A DNA stretch of 64,000 nt from an uncultured Verrucomicrobiota bacterium (lineage in GTDB: Bacteria > Verrucomicrobiota > Verrucomicrobiia > Opitutales > Intestinicryptomonadaceae), in assembly GCA_949283955.1 (NCBI GenBank), contig CASDUP010000008.1, forward strand, positions 1 to 64,000, written 5' to 3'. The notes below the pieces were generated by a model. That model was not told where the DNA came from. It saw only the letters and a list, made by a program, of their open reading frames with translations, and did no database searches. Positions 55,493 through 64,000 of the stretch are shown here, piece by piece. The translations under genes and the position numbers were made by a program. How positions within the stretch are numbered: the first letter of the stretch is position 1; each line of letters opens with the position of its first letter.

Positions 55493-57142
55493 TTATTTCT
55501 TTGCTTTGGATTCTATATCGTCCAGCTGTTTCGACAAACTTTCTATTGCTGCCGAAAGTGAGGCGTCTTTGTCGCTCTTTAGAACCTGCTTGGTAAGTTT
55601 CATTATTTCGCGGGTTGCTTCGAATTTTTTATCTTTTAAGAGCTTGTTGAGTATTGGAACCGTTATTCCGTTTACCGCGGTTGCGGCGTCTCCCTTGAAC
55701 ATTCCGAGAAGTCGTTTGTAGGAGCTGTTCAGCCTATCCAGATTTCCCGCTTCTATCTCTTTTTCCAAATCGGATTTTGCGAAGTCCATAGCTATGTCGG
55801 GGCGGGCCCGCCTAGTCTTTATGATGACGGCTCCGGAAATTTTTTGTGCCAGGTCCCTGTCGCTTTCTCCGAGGGAATTTATCAGCTTTTTTCTGTATAG
55901 GGCCTCCAAGTCTGGATATCTTGAGAATGCTTTTGCGGCATTTTCGTAAATGGAGCGGATTTCTTTGTCGTCGGCTCCGGAGCCCTTCGCGGCTTCTATG
56001 AGAATGTCCCACGACTCCGCGTTTCTGGAGTCGGAGGCTATGGCCGCGCGCGCGGCGGCGGCGGCTTTTTTATAGTCCTTGTCTGCCAAAAATTTCTTGG
56101 CAAATTCCGTGTGGAGAAGGTTTGTCTTGTACTTTTTCCCGTCCCGAAAGCGCTCTCTCATGGAGTTTAGGGCGTGGTCGGAGGCGGGTTTCCATGTTTG
56201 AGGGTCGAGGGTGTGTCCGGTGACAAAGCGGGCTCCCTCGTATCTGCCGACATCGAAATTCCAATTTCCGGACTTCAACATGTACGCGGTCCACGCGTGG
56301 AATCCGTCTCCTCCGGCACCGGTGAATATGAAGGCCGGGACTCCCTTGCACTTGGCTGCCTCGGCGGTGAAATACGCCTGATCTACGCAAATTCCTCCGT
56401 TTTCCTTTATTGTTTCGAGGGAGTAGTCGGATCTTTCCCAGGTGAATTTTTTTGAATTCAGGCGCTCTTTGTCGTACACGATAGAAGGATATAGCTTTGC
56501 TATGTTCGGAAGATTTACCGATACGCTCTTTTTGACCCATGCGGAATCTTTTTCCGAAGCCAGGCTTGAAACGAGATACTTCGCCTCCTCTATCGAGAGC
56601 TTGTCGGGCGGTATCAGAGGCCTCGAAGATTTAGATGTTTTTGATTTGAACACTTCGACGGGATTCCCGAGCTTTCTCGGAAGAACCTTTTCGGGAACTT
56701 GGTTATGAGGCCATGCTTTTGGGGGAGGAGTGTCGAAAACCACGGCTATGGCGGCGGCTATTCTCGGGAATTTTTCAAACGAGTTAGGGTCGTCCGACCA
56801 TATAGATGAAAGTATTTCGAATACTTTTTCGATATTGTCGTGCGGGGATAAAGTTTGGGAGAATTCTTCGGAGAACTCGGTATTTTCTATCAGGTATTGC
56901 TTAAGCCCTTCGGGAATTTTCGGATTGCTCTTGAAAATTTTGTAGAGGTACAAATATTCCCGAGCGGAATCGAATTTCTTGTCGGAATATGCCTTTAGAG
57001 CCTTTTCCTCCAAAGATTGGGGATTTTCAATCGCCTTGCCGTCGGCGTTCGTTTCCGAACCCTGGGCGCGAGAGAAAAACGAGGCAAGAGCCGCAAAGCA
57101 AACAAAAAACAATTTTACCGCTCTTGAAGCACTTTGTAGCAT
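55493..57142 (-). CDS. Exported transglutaminase-like protein with TPR-like tail
   Basis: A 549-aa protein with a signal peptide (about 1-26). The catalytic triad of the transglutaminase/cysteine protease-like fold is visible: C252 in GGICVDQA, H282 in DGFHAWTAYM and D297 in WNFDVGRY. The C-terminal 200 residues are helical and TPR-like (DYKKAAAAARAAIASDSRNAESWDILIEAAKG). Bacterial members act as proteases, amidases or peptide cross-linkers; substrate unknown. Start ATG 57142 has AGGA upstream and lies 7 bases after the stop of the phosphohexomutase; a TTG at 57172 would overlap that gene. Confidence 0.8.
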   Translation of the reverse strand: MLQSASRAVKLFFVCFAALASFFSRAQGSETNADGKAIENPQSLEEKALKAYSDKKFDSAREYLYLYKIFKSNPKIPEGLKQYLIENTEFSEEFSQTLSPHDNIEKVFEILSSIWSDDPNSFEKFPRIAAAIAVVFDTPPPKAWPHNQVPEKVLPRKLGNPVEVFKSKTSKSSRPLIPPDKLSIEEAKYLVSSLASEKDSAWVKKSVSVNLPNIAKLYPSIVYDKERLNSKKFTWERSDYSLETIKENGGICVDQAYFTAEAAKCKGVPAFIFTGAGGDGFHAWTAYMLKSGNWNFDVGRYEGARFVTGHTLDPQTWKPASDHALNSMRERFRDGKKYKTNLLHTEFAKKFLADKDYKKAAAAARAAIASDSRNAESWDILIEAAKGSGADDKEIRSIYENAAKAFSRYPDLEALYRKKLINSLGESDRDLAQKISGAVIIKTRRARPDIAMDFAKSDLEKEIEAGNLDRLNSSYKRLLGMFKGDAATAVNGITVPILNKLLKDKKFEATREIMKLTKQVLKSDKDASLSAAIESLSKQLDDIESKAKK

Positions 57143-57149
57143 TGGAATC

Positions 57150-59105
57150 CTAATCTTTTGAGTAAAGTTCAAATTTCCTTTCGAGATCTTCTAGCACTTT
57201 GTCTAAAGTATTTCTTGCCGCAGCCTTCGCAGCCTTCAGATCTTTCGGATTTTTTGCGTTTTCCTGGGCAAATGCGTAGAACTTTATCTTGGGCTCGGTG
57301 CCGCTTCCGCGAATGGCGAAACTGTACCCGTTTTCGAGCGTGTAGAAGAAGAATTTTTCTTTTGGGATTCGGACATTGTCCGCGTCGAATATCTCGTCCT
57401 TGGCGAAATTTACCGACTTGGCAACCTTTATTCCCGCGACTTCCTCAAGCGGTTTTTCGTCGAGGACGTTTAGAAACGAGGATATTGCGGCGGCCCCTTT
57501 GGCTCCCTCCCTATACACGCTCTTTAAATCTTCGAGGAAATATCCGCACTTTAGATATATCTCGTCGAGAAATTCGTCGGCCGTTATTCCTTTCGATTTG
57601 AGCGAGGCCATCATCTCGCAAAACATCAAAGCGGCTGCGTTTGCATCCTTGTCGCGGGTGAGGTCGGTTCCGAGATAGCCGTAGCTTTCCTCTCCTCCGA
57701 ACACAAAGAAAGTGGAGTGCCTTTGGAACAGCTCAGCGCGTTTCGAGTAGGGCAGTTTTCTGAATCCGGACCCCGCTGCGGACTCCAGCTCGGATTCGTA
57801 TTTTGTGAGCCTCGATCCTATCCACTTGAACCCGGTCAGGCAATTCACGCATTTTATTCCGTGCCTTGCGGCTATCTTGTCTTGGAGGGGGGTTGTGACG
57901 AACGTCTTAATAATAGCGCAGTTGGCGGGGCTGGTTATGATGCCAAGCTCCTCCATCTTAGATGCCCTGTATTCGGCGAGCATGCAGCCGACCATGTTTC
58001 CAGTGAGCAGGCGCATCTTTCCGTTTCGGCAGCGAATTGCCGTTCCGAGCCTGTCGGAATCGGGATCGGTTGCCATGAGGAAGTCGGCTCCGGACTCTTC
58101 GGCTCTGGTGAGGGCCATTTGCAGGGTTTCGGAATACTCGGGATTGGGCTGTTTTACTGTGGGGAAACGGGGATCCATTTCCATCTGTTCCTCCACGAAC
58201 TCCGCCTTCACTCCGAATTTCTCGAGAATCTTCGGGCACATCACTGCTCCGGTTCCATGAACCGAAGTGAAAACCGCTTTCGGGGAAACCTTTTTGATTA
58301 TCTTTCCGTCTATGACGCTTTCTTCGATAGCTTTCAGATAGGCGTCTTCCGAGCTTTTGGGAACTTTTTTAACTTTCGACTTCGAAACTTTTAGAAATTT
58401 TGCGGTCTGGCTGAACTTAACCTTGGCGACTTCGGCGACTATTCCTTCCGCATGGGGGCTTGTAGCCTGGGCTCCGTCGGAAAAATAGACCTTGTATCCG
58501 TTGTCGTGGTATGGATTGTGCGAGGCGGTTATGACTATTCCGGCCATAGCCCCGAGATTTCTAACTGTAAAGGACAGCTGGGGCGTCGACCTCGGAGAAC
58601 CGAACACGAACGCCTCTCCTCCAAGCTTTGTCCATGTGGAGGCGGCAAGATCGCAAAAGTTCCCCGAAAAATGGCGCGTGTCGTGCGCTACCACCAATCT
58701 GGGAGACCCTTTCAAACCGGACTTTTTGGAGTACTTTTTGCAATAGTTGAAAAGGCCCATCGTGGCGCGGACAACATTGAAGTCGTTCATGTTGTTTGAA
58801 CCTACGGCGGCGTGTTCCGGAGTCCCCTGGGGGGAATTCCTTCCCAGTTCGGCAAATGCTGGAACTTTCCCTATCGTCCTTCCCCTCATGCCTCCGGTTC
58901 CAAACTCTATCCGCTTGAAGAACCTGTCGTTGAGCTCTTCAAAAGCCCTCCGGCGAAAAAGCTCCAGCAGGGCATTTTCCGCCCATTCGGGCAAAAATTT
59001 TTCCCCGAGCCACGCACCAATGTTTTCCGCCGACGATTTCATCAAAAAACCGCCCCTCTCCGCCTCCAAAAGCAGGCGTTTTAATTCCTTTGAATTTTTC
59101 GACAT
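57150..59105 (-). CDS. Phosphoglucomutase/phosphomannomutase family enzyme
   Basis: A 651-aa phospho-sugar mutase. The phosphoserine loop is in TASHNPYHDNGYKVYF, the metal loop is DPDSDRLG, and the sugar-binding GGEESYG is present, as is the C-terminal RGSGTEPKIKFY. It is longer than the 460-aa ManB group and fits the large PGM2-like class, so phosphoglucomutase is more likely. ATG 59105 has AAAGG upstream. It lies 38 bases downstream of glyA. Confidence 0.9.
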   Translation of the reverse strand: MSKNSKELKRLLLEAERGGFLMKSSAENIGAWLGEKFLPEWAENALLELFRRRAFEELNDRFFKRIEFGTGGMRGRTIGKVPAFAELGRNSPQGTPEHAAVGSNNMNDFNVVRATMGLFNYCKKYSKKSGLKGSPRLVVAHDTRHFSGNFCDLAASTWTKLGGEAFVFGSPRSTPQLSFTVRNLGAMAGIVITASHNPYHDNGYKVYFSDGAQATSPHAEGIVAEVAKVKFSQTAKFLKVSKSKVKKVPKSSEDAYLKAIEESVIDGKIIKKVSPKAVFTSVHGTGAVMCPKILEKFGVKAEFVEEQMEMDPRFPTVKQPNPEYSETLQMALTRAEESGADFLMATDPDSDRLGTAIRCRNGKMRLLTGNMVGCMLAEYRASKMEELGIITSPANCAIIKTFVTTPLQDKIAARHGIKCVNCLTGFKWIGSRLTKYESELESAAGSGFRKLPYSKRAELFQRHSTFFVFGGEESYGYLGTDLTRDKDANAAALMFCEMMASLKSKGITADEFLDEIYLKCGYFLEDLKSVYREGAKGAAAISSFLNVLDEKPLEEVAGIKVAKSVNFAKDEIFDADNVRIPKEKFFFYTLENGYSFAIRGSGTEPKIKFYAFAQENAKNPKDLKAAKAAARNTLDKVLEDLERKFELYSKD

Positions 59106-59143
59106 GTCTGCCTTTCCAAGCGCGGAGAACACCGCGCGAAGAA

Positions 59144-60415
59144 CTATTTTAAATCTCCGTAGGGGAGGGGACGCCTGGCGCAAATTTCAAGGGCTATACG
59201 CTTTGCCTCCTCTATTTTTTTCTCGTCGTTTATGTCGCTGAGAACGAGCGCTATCGCTTCCGCGATTTTGTCCATGTCCGCCTCGTCGAAACCTCTGCTC
59301 GTGACGGCCGCAGCTCCCATTCTAACTCCGCTCGTCTTGAACGGAGAGCGGGTCTCTCCGGGTATGGTGTTTTTGTTTGTGGTGATGTTTGCCTTGTCGA
59401 GGGCGTTTTGAACGTCCTTGCCCGTGAGGTCCGGGTGGCTCTTTCTGAGGTCCACTAGCAGCAGATGGTTGTCCGTTCCTCCCGAGACCAAGTCGAATCC
59501 GCGCCTTTTAAGGCCCTCGGCGAGCGCCGCCGTATTCTTGACGACCTGTTTCTGGTATTCCTTAAACGAATCCTTAAGAGCTTCTCCGAAGCAGAGGGCC
59601 TTGGCGGCTATGACGTGCATTAGAGGGCCTCCCTGGTTTCCGGGAAATATAGCGCTGTCTATGGCCTTGGCGTATTTTTCCTTGCAGAGAATCAAGCCTC
59701 CGCGCGGTCCGCGAAGAGTCTTGTGCGTGGTGGAAGTGACAAAATCGCAATAGGGAACGGGAGACGGATGCACTCCGGCAGCCACCAATCCCGCTATGTG
59801 GGCAATGTCGGCAAGTATCATGGCTCCGCATTTTTTCGCTATTTCAGCCATGCGAGGAAAATCTATCGTGCGGGGATATGCCGAGGCTCCCACCGTGATT
59901 AGCTTGGGCTTTTCTTCTAGGGCTATTTGCTCGAGCTTGTCGTAGTCTATTCTTCCCGTTTGTTCGTCGACGCCGTAGTTTACCACCTTATACAGCATTC
60001 CGGACATGTTCTTGGGGTGTCCGTGCGACAGGTGTCCGCCGTGTTCGAGCGACATCGTAAGAATCTTGTCTCCCGGTGTTAAAACCGCCGCGTACACGGC
60101 GAGGTTTGCCTGGGTTCCGGAGTGGGGCTGGACGTTGGCGTGCTCCGCGCCGAAGAGCTGCTTGGCCCTGTCTATTGCCAGCTGCTCCACCACGTCCACG
60201 AATTCGCAGCCGCCGTAGTAGCGCTTCTGTGGGTATCCTTCGGCGTACTTGTTCGTGAGGGTGGAACCCATAGCCTCCATTACGGCGGGCAACGTGAAGT
60301 TTTCGGAGGCGATAAGCTCGATATGAGTCTGCTGCCTCTTTGTTTCCTTGCCCATCGCGTCGTAAAGGGCGGGATCCAAATCTTTGAGCGATTCCGATGT
60401 TATGGCGTGGTTCAT
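59144..60415 (-). CDS. glyA: Serine hydroxymethyltransferase
   Basis: A PLP enzyme that converts serine and tetrahydrofolate to glycine and methylene-THF. The 423-aa product has the full family set: [47 protein letters not shown], the PLP lysine in [14 protein letters not shown] and [14 protein letters not shown] 60415 is preceded by AAAGGA. It follows rpiB by 25 bases. Confidence 0.97.
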   Translation of the reverse strand: MNHAITSESLKDLDPALYDAMGKETKRQQTHIELIASENFTLPAVMEAMGSTLTNKYAEGYPQKRYYGGCEFVDVVEQLAIDRAKQLFGAEHANVQPHSGTQANLAVYAAVLTPGDKILTMSLEHGGHLSHGHPKNMSGMLYKVVNYGVDEQTGRIDYDKLEQIALEEKPKLITVGASAYPRTIDFPRMAEIAKKCGAMILADIAHIAGLVAAGVHPSPVPYCDFVTSTTHKTLRGPRGGLILCKEKYAKAIDSAIFPGNQGGPLMHVIAAKALCFGEALKDSFKEYQKQVVKNTAALAEGLKRRGFDLVSGGTDNHLLLVDLRKSHPDLTGKDVQNALDKANITTNKNTIPGETRSPFKTSGVRMGAAAVTSRGFDEADMDKIAEAIALVLSDINDEKKIEEAKRIALEICARRPLPYGDLK

Positions 60416-60440
60416 TTTAATCCTTTCGTGTAAATGGGTT

Positions 60441-60893
60441 CTACTTTTGATCTTCAAATGCCATTAGCTTGGCGACTCTTCTGTCGTGCCTTCCTCCCTC
60501 CTCCTCGGTGGAGGAGAAAATTTCGACCAATTTTATCGCCTCTTCGGGGGACATGTATTTTTCGCCAAGGCAAATCACGTTAGCGTGGTTGTGCATTCTC
60601 GAGAAGCGTGCGGAGTCCTCGTTTAGAACGAGCGCGGCGCGTATTCCCCGGATTTTGTTGGCGGCTATCGACATTCCTATTCCGGAAGTGCACACCAAAA
60701 TCCCGAAGGAGGATTTTCCTTTCGTAACGTCGTCGCAGACGAGTTTCGCGTAGTCCGGGTAGTCGACCGAATCCTTTGTGAAGGATCCCTTGTCGTCGAC
60801 GGAAAAGCCCCTCTCTTTGAGAAGCCCGACCAACGCTCCTTTTAGTTCTACTCCGCCGTGATCGGCGGCTATGCTGACCGTCTTTTTAAACAT
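60441..60893 (-). CDS. rpiB: Ribose-5-phosphate isomerase B
   Basis: A 150-aa RpiB/LacAB-family isomerase interconverting ribose 5-phosphate and ribulose 5-phosphate. [13 protein letters not shown] opens it, and the catalytic Cys and Gly-loop are in [37 protein letters not shown] follows. Start overlaps the phosphatase end by 8 bases. Confidence 0.96.
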   Translation of the reverse strand: MFKKTVSIAADHGGVELKGALVGLLKERGFSVDDKGSFTKDSVDYPDYAKLVCDDVTKGKSSFGILVCTSGIGMSIAANKIRGIRAALVLNEDSARFSRMHNHANVICLGEKYMSPEEAIKLVEIFSSTEEEGGRHDRRVAKLMAFEDQK

Positions 60894-61380
60894 TGTTTTT
60901 CTCCAAGAATTTTATGAGGAAGGGAATCGCCGATACGATTTCGTCCCTTGCGTTCTCATATTCGTCGAGATTTCCTCCGTAGGGGTCGGGAACGTTTGCG
61001 TCTTCGGCTTTGGGATTGAACGAAAGAAGAGTGGCGAATATTTTGGGAAGTTCGGCGTCCGGAAATTCGAATTTTATGGCGTAGAGGTGCGATTGCTCCA
61101 TTGCTATTATAGCGGCCGCGCTTTCTATCATTTTTTTCGAAATTCTTTTGGCGGTCTTGTCGGATATGTCTATGCCGACTTTTTTTAGTGCGATTACAGA
61201 ATTTTCGCTGACCGAGATTCCGTCTATGGTGGAGGTTCCTGCCGAATCCACTTTTAGGGAGCGGATTTTCGAATTTTCAGGGAGAGACGAAATTCCCTTT
61301 CTGAACAGGGCTTCCGCCATGGGGGAGCGGCAAATGTTTCCCGTGCAGACAAACAGGATTGTATCGCGCTTTTCTTTCAT
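60886..61380 (-). CDS. Low-molecular-weight phosphatase (YwlE-like position)
   Basis: A 164-aa phosphatase. P-loop CTGNICRSPMAE with catalytic Cys and Arg, general acid in DPYGGNLDEYE. The order phosphatase-rpiB-glyA is that of Bacillus ywlE-rpiB-glyA, where YwlE removes phosphate from arginine. However, the YwlE-specific Thr after GN is Ile here, as in tyrosine phosphatases. Overlaps rpiB by 8 bases. ATG 61380 is chosen over the 61431 frame. Confidence 0.88.
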   Translation of the reverse strand: MKEKRDTILFVCTGNICRSPMAEALFRKGISSLPENSKIRSLKVDSAGTSTIDGISVSENSVIALKKVGIDISDKTAKRISKKMIESAAAIIAMEQSHLYAIKFEFPDAELPKIFATLLSFNPKAEDANVPDPYGGNLDEYENARDEIVSAIPFLIKFLEKNNV

Positions 61381-61473
61381 CTCAATAAAATGTAAGTGCG
61401 CGATTAAAGTTGAAGAAGCCCCGCCTTGCAACGCTATTTTCGATGGGGTATCGAAAAAAACGGAGGAGCTTTT

Positions 61474-61665
61474 TTACTGTTCGAAAGCGGGGGAATTGGG
61501 AACTTCCTTTTCAGAGGGAGTTCCGTTGTCCCAGGTTCTTACCGTGGTGGTGGCGTCCGCCTGGGGAGTGACGATATCCCGAACGGGAGTCCTGCTGAAT
61601 CCGGCGCTCTCGCATCCCGCCAAAAACGCCGAAAACGCAACCGCCAAAATAGCGAATTTTTCCAT
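61474..61665 (-). CDS. Small unknown lipoprotein
   Basis: A 63-aa protein with signal peptide and lipobox LAGC (Cys18). The mature part is about 46 residues, without a known fold (TPVRDIVTPQADATTT). A GGAG site lies before the ATG. It ends the LpoB operon, 13 bases after LpoB. Confidence 0.65.
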   Translation of the reverse strand: MEKFAILAVAFSAFLAGCESAGFSRTPVRDIVTPQADATTTVRTWDNGTPSEKEVPNSPAFEQ

Positions 61666-61678
61666 GGTCCAACTCCGT

Positions 61679-62248
61679 TTAAAATCCGAAGGAGCTCCTT
61701 TCGGATTGTTTTGTGATTTGCTTTTGGCCCTGCCAAATTGCCTTGCCTCCGGCGTTTACCTCGAGGAAAAACACGTAGGTCACTTCGTCCAAGTCGTCGT
61801 TGCTGTCTCTGTCCTCGATTATTTTTCCAGTCATCGTTATCTTGGGCGCGGATACCTTCTCGTTTTTCATGAACGCTTCGTACTCGGCGAGTTCTGAGGT
61901 GGCGGCGTCCTCGGATACGGTTTCGGCCTTTCCGGAGTTGTTCAGGACTATGCAAATTTGCCTCGTGAGGAGGTCGGTGTCTATTGCGTTGCTAGTGCGG
62001 TTTACAATCCGGCTGACCTTCATTTTCACCGGCTGCTTAAAACTTTCCAGCTTTCCGGAGGAGAGCAGTTCGTCGACGAGGGAGGAAGCGGCGTTGTTCC
62101 AGTCGGCCATATTTATTTTTCTTGTGGAAATCACAGAGCGGGAACCTCCCGTATCCACATAGCGCGCGTTGCCGCTCGAGCAACCCGCAAGAAGCGCCGC
62201 AACCGCGGCAGGAAAAATCGTCCAAATTGCAATTTTTTTCGCGTTCAT
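61679..62248 (-). CDS. LpoB-family lipoprotein
   Basis: A 189-aa lipoprotein (lipobox LAGC at about 20-23). The pattern MKVSRIVNRTSNAIDTDLLTRQI and the late EVTYVFFLEVNAGGKAIWQGQKQITK fit the penicillin-binding-protein activator LpoB family, which reaches from the outer membrane to class A PBPs in E. coli. Neighbour YcfL supports the call. AGAGGAAGAG before ATG. Confidence 0.82.
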   Translation of the reverse strand: MNAKKIAIWTIFPAAVAALLAGCSSGNARYVDTGGSRSVISTRKINMADWNNAASSLVDELLSSGKLESFKQPVKMKVSRIVNRTSNAIDTDLLTRQICIVLNNSGKAETVSEDAATSELAEYEAFMKNEKVSAPKITMTGKIIEDRDSNDDLDEVTYVFFLEVNAGGKAIWQGQKQITKQSERSSFGF

Positions 62249-62277
62249 AACTCTTCCTCTATTTCTTTATCCGGGCG

Positions 62278-62688
62278 TCAGTCGCGCACGTCCGGCATGA
62301 TTTTCAACAAAAAATCCTTCGCTTTGGGGCTAGCGGCAACCGCCGACACGTACTTCGACTCTCCGCCCTCGAGCGTGACCGTTTTCCATGGAGACGAAGG
62401 AATTTCCATTCCGTTTTCGTCTATCCAAACAAACTTGTAGTTGACGCTCCTGAATCCTGTGGTCGAATTTACTAGCTTCGCCTGGATTTTCAGAAGCCCT
62501 CCGACATTGCCTTCGTTTACTTCGGCAACGTACGCGTACTTGTTCAGCGAGTTGTCGGTTATTACTCGCTTGTCGTTTACCATTTTCGGCGAGCTTTGGG
62601 GAGTTTCCCTCTCCACGGTATTCACGGTGTCGCAGGATACCGCAAATATCGCCAGCAACAGTCCAAAACATATCAGAATCTTTTTCAT
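62278..62688 (-). CDS. YcfL/DUF1425-family lipoprotein
   Basis: A 136-aa lipoprotein (Cys in AVSC near residue 19). LKIQAKLVNSTTGFRSVNYKFVWIDENGMEI, then WKTVTLEGGESKYVSAVAASPKAKDFLLKI, is the DUF1425 core. In E. coli ycfL sits upstream of lpoB in the same way. AAGGAGG before ATG, 10 bases after the COG3014 gene. Confidence 0.86.
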   Translation of the reverse strand: MKKILICFGLLLAIFAVSCDTVNTVERETPQSSPKMVNDKRVITDNSLNKYAYVAEVNEGNVGGLLKIQAKLVNSTTGFRSVNYKFVWIDENGMEIPSSPWKTVTLEGGESKYVSAVAASPKAKDFLLKIMPDVRD

Positions 62689-62698
62689 TTCCGCCTCC

Positions 62699-64000
62699 TT
62701 ATTCTGTTTCTTTTTTGTCGAAGTCAAACCTTCTAATTTCCCCGAATTTTCCGAACACGCTCTTTAGCAGAACTACGTTCACGGCTCCAGGCTTTAAGTA
62801 TATTTCCCTTTGGTTTATAAAAATTTTTCCGTCGGGAGGCGTTGAAAATCGGGCTATTTTTATTCGCTTGGGAAGGGTGCTCCACGACCTGAGGTCGGCG
62901 TCGTTAGTCATGATTTGATAGACCGATCCGGCTATGATGACTGCAAGGCTCTCCCAGCCTCCTCCCGCCGCGCTTGCAAGCGCCGCTTGGGTTCCCGCCT
63001 TTACTGCCGACGAAATTAAAGTTTTCGTTATAATCGAGGGGAGTTCGTTTCTAAAATCCTCCGATATTATGGAGTCCATGTTCGCGACGATATAGAAGCG
63101 TGGGAAGTTTTTTCCCACCTTTACCGAGGGATCCGGAGTTTTCGAGAGCAGGGGCCTCAGGTACGGGAAATTCATCGACACGTGCGGAATGCTTTCGTTT
63201 ATCAGGTAAAGGGGAAGATCCAGCTTGAATTGGTCTCTTGCCGGAGCGATGTCCTCCTCGTACACTACGTAGCTTACGGGAGCCGGCGAACCCCCGTTGG
63301 CAGCCTCTTCGGCGCGCTTGAAATCCTCTTTGAAGATTGGAATGTCGACCATTTCCGACCCGAGCCTGAAAAAGTCCGATGCTTTTTGCCTGTCGGAATT
63401 GTCGTAGGCTGCATTCAAATAATACAGCCCCGCAAGCCAGTAAGCAAATGGGTTTACGTAGAGTCCGCGAGTCTTCTGAACAGGAGACAAAAATCCCTTC
63501 CCGTAAAATTTTTCGAATTTTTCAACGGAGTTCAAAATGGTTTTTTCGGTATCGCAATTAGCGTTTTTGTTTTCTTTTTTCGCCTGTTTTATCGCGGCGT
63601 TCGAATCTCTTATTTTCTCCTCGTTTTCCCGCTCCGCGTCGGCCTGCTTGTTCTCCATTCTGCGCAGCCAGACGGCGGCGGACTCGAAATTTTTAAGCTC
63701 CATTTCGTTTAGGGCCTGGTAGGCGCAAAGCATTATTTTTTCGTACGGCCTTCCTTTGTACGAAATGAAACTTTGGTTCGTCAAAATGGCGGCAGTTTCC
63801 TCGGATATGCTAATTTCGGAGGTGTATTGCTCGGAGTTTTCATACGCTTTTTCGAAGGCTTCGAGGCTCTTTTTCAGGTCGCCGGCAGCCCGCGCCGAAG
63901 CTCCCTCCTCAAGCCTCCAAACAAGCGCGTCTCCCGTGTCCGAGTTTTCCTCCGCAAGCTTGGAAAACAAAGCCGAAGCCTCTCCGAATTTTCCAGCGTT
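62699..64000 (-). CDS. COG3014-like protein with TPR-like N-terminus, 5' truncated by window edge
   Basis: The frame runs open to base 64000, so the true start lies outside. At least 433 aa are seen. The N-terminal part is helical and TPR-like (GDLKKSLEAFEKAYENS). The C-terminal half, with a Gly/Ala stretch (VKAGTQAALASAAGGGWESLAVI) and DLRSWSTLPKRIKIARF, matches COG3014 proteins, which accompany YcfL and LpoB in proteobacterial gene clusters. Function unknown. Confidence 0.72.
   Translation of the reverse strand, partial: NAGKFGEASALFSKLAEENSDTGDALVWRLEEGASARAAGDLKKSLEAFEKAYENSEQYTSEISISEETAAILTNQSFISYKGRPYEKIMLCAYQALNEMELKNFESAAVWLRRMENKQADAERENEEKIRDSNAAIKQAKKENKNANCDTEKTILNSVEKFEKFYGKGFLSPVQKTRGLYVNPFAYWLAGLYYLNAAYDNSDRQKASDFFRLGSEMVDIPIFKEDFKRAEEAANGGSPAPVSYVVYEEDIAPARDQFKLDLPLYLINESIPHVSMNFPYLRPLLSKTPDPSVKVGKNFPRFYIVANMDSIISEDFRNELPSIITKTLISSAVKAGTQAALASAAGGGWESLAVIIAGSVYQIMTNDADLRSWSTLPKRIKIARFSTPPDGKIFINQREIYLKPGAVNVVLLKSVFGKFGEIRRFDFDKKETE

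Overview
The window looks like chromosome from a Gram-negative member of the Verrucomicrobiota, most likely a gut or anaerobic Opitutae-type lineage. The phylum call is an inference. It rests on a PEP-CTERM sorting tail, a TRL-family lipoprotein, a GldA/F/G-DUF4340-AsmA cluster, type III glutamine synthetase, Kdo synthesis genes, an acyl carrier protein with an N-terminal extension, and many genes with weak Shine-Dalgarno sites. There is no rRNA, CRISPR array, transposase or prophage block. Coding density is high, in short operons on both strands, separated by clear intrinsic terminators.

Layout. 0.2-3.1 kb: a duplicated promoter/operator, a PEP-CTERM exported protein and an exported metallophosphoesterase. 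3.1-8.1 kb: surE (minus), then xseB-dxs and two tandem GDPD phosphodiesterase paralogues. 8.2-10.5 kb: a two-domain Rid-fold protein and a PLP-dependent histidine-decarboxylase-like enzyme. 10.7-12.3 kb: tRNA-Lys(CTT) followed by an AT-rich islet with a DEDDh exonuclease-BRCT protein. 12.5-18.3 kb (minus): a low-molecular-weight phosphatase, tRNA-Arg(CCG), a dimeric dUTPase-like enzyme, a GH13 debranching enzyme, an FtsB/DivIC protein and a PpiD-like chaperone. 18.5-25.4 kb: a TRL lipoprotein, then a lipid A/Kdo block (methyltransferase, kdsD, membrane-anchored kdsB, a DegT-type aminotransferase) and valS. 25.5-31.5 kb: an AlkA-like glycosylase, thiC, glnN, rpmG (57 aa, easily missed) and 6-phosphogluconolactonase. 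31.8-36.6 kb: a complete MacA-MacB(split)-OprM efflux operon. 36.7-42 kb: an unknown exported protein, tRNA-Tyr(GTA), the PII gene, an unknown exported protein, a nucleotidyltransferase, ruvC and rsmE. 42.1-51.4 kb: acyl carrier protein and the Gld-like ABC cluster ending in an AsmA-like giant and a lysozyme-fold protein. 51.5-53.3 kb: a NifU-like scaffold protein paired with a GGGtGRT protein. 53.3-57.1 kb: an exported six-hairpin-like protein and a transglutaminase-TPR protein. 57.1-61.4 kb: phosphohexomutase, glyA, rpiB and a phosphatase. 61.4-64 kb: an LpoB/YcfL/COG3014 lipoprotein operon cut by the window edge.

Functional themes are envelope biogenesis (Kdo, SurA/PpiD-like folding, LpoB module, AsmA-like protein, efflux), nitrogen assimilation (glnN, PII), and central sugar metabolism (pgl, rpiB, phosphohexomutase, debranching enzyme). 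The least understood parts, and the best candidates for undescribed biology, are the NifU-like/GGGtGRT pair, the Gld-AsmA-lysozyme-fold cluster, the membrane-anchored KdsB beside a DegT aminotransferase, the Rid/decarboxylase pair and the AT-rich islet next to tRNA-Lys.
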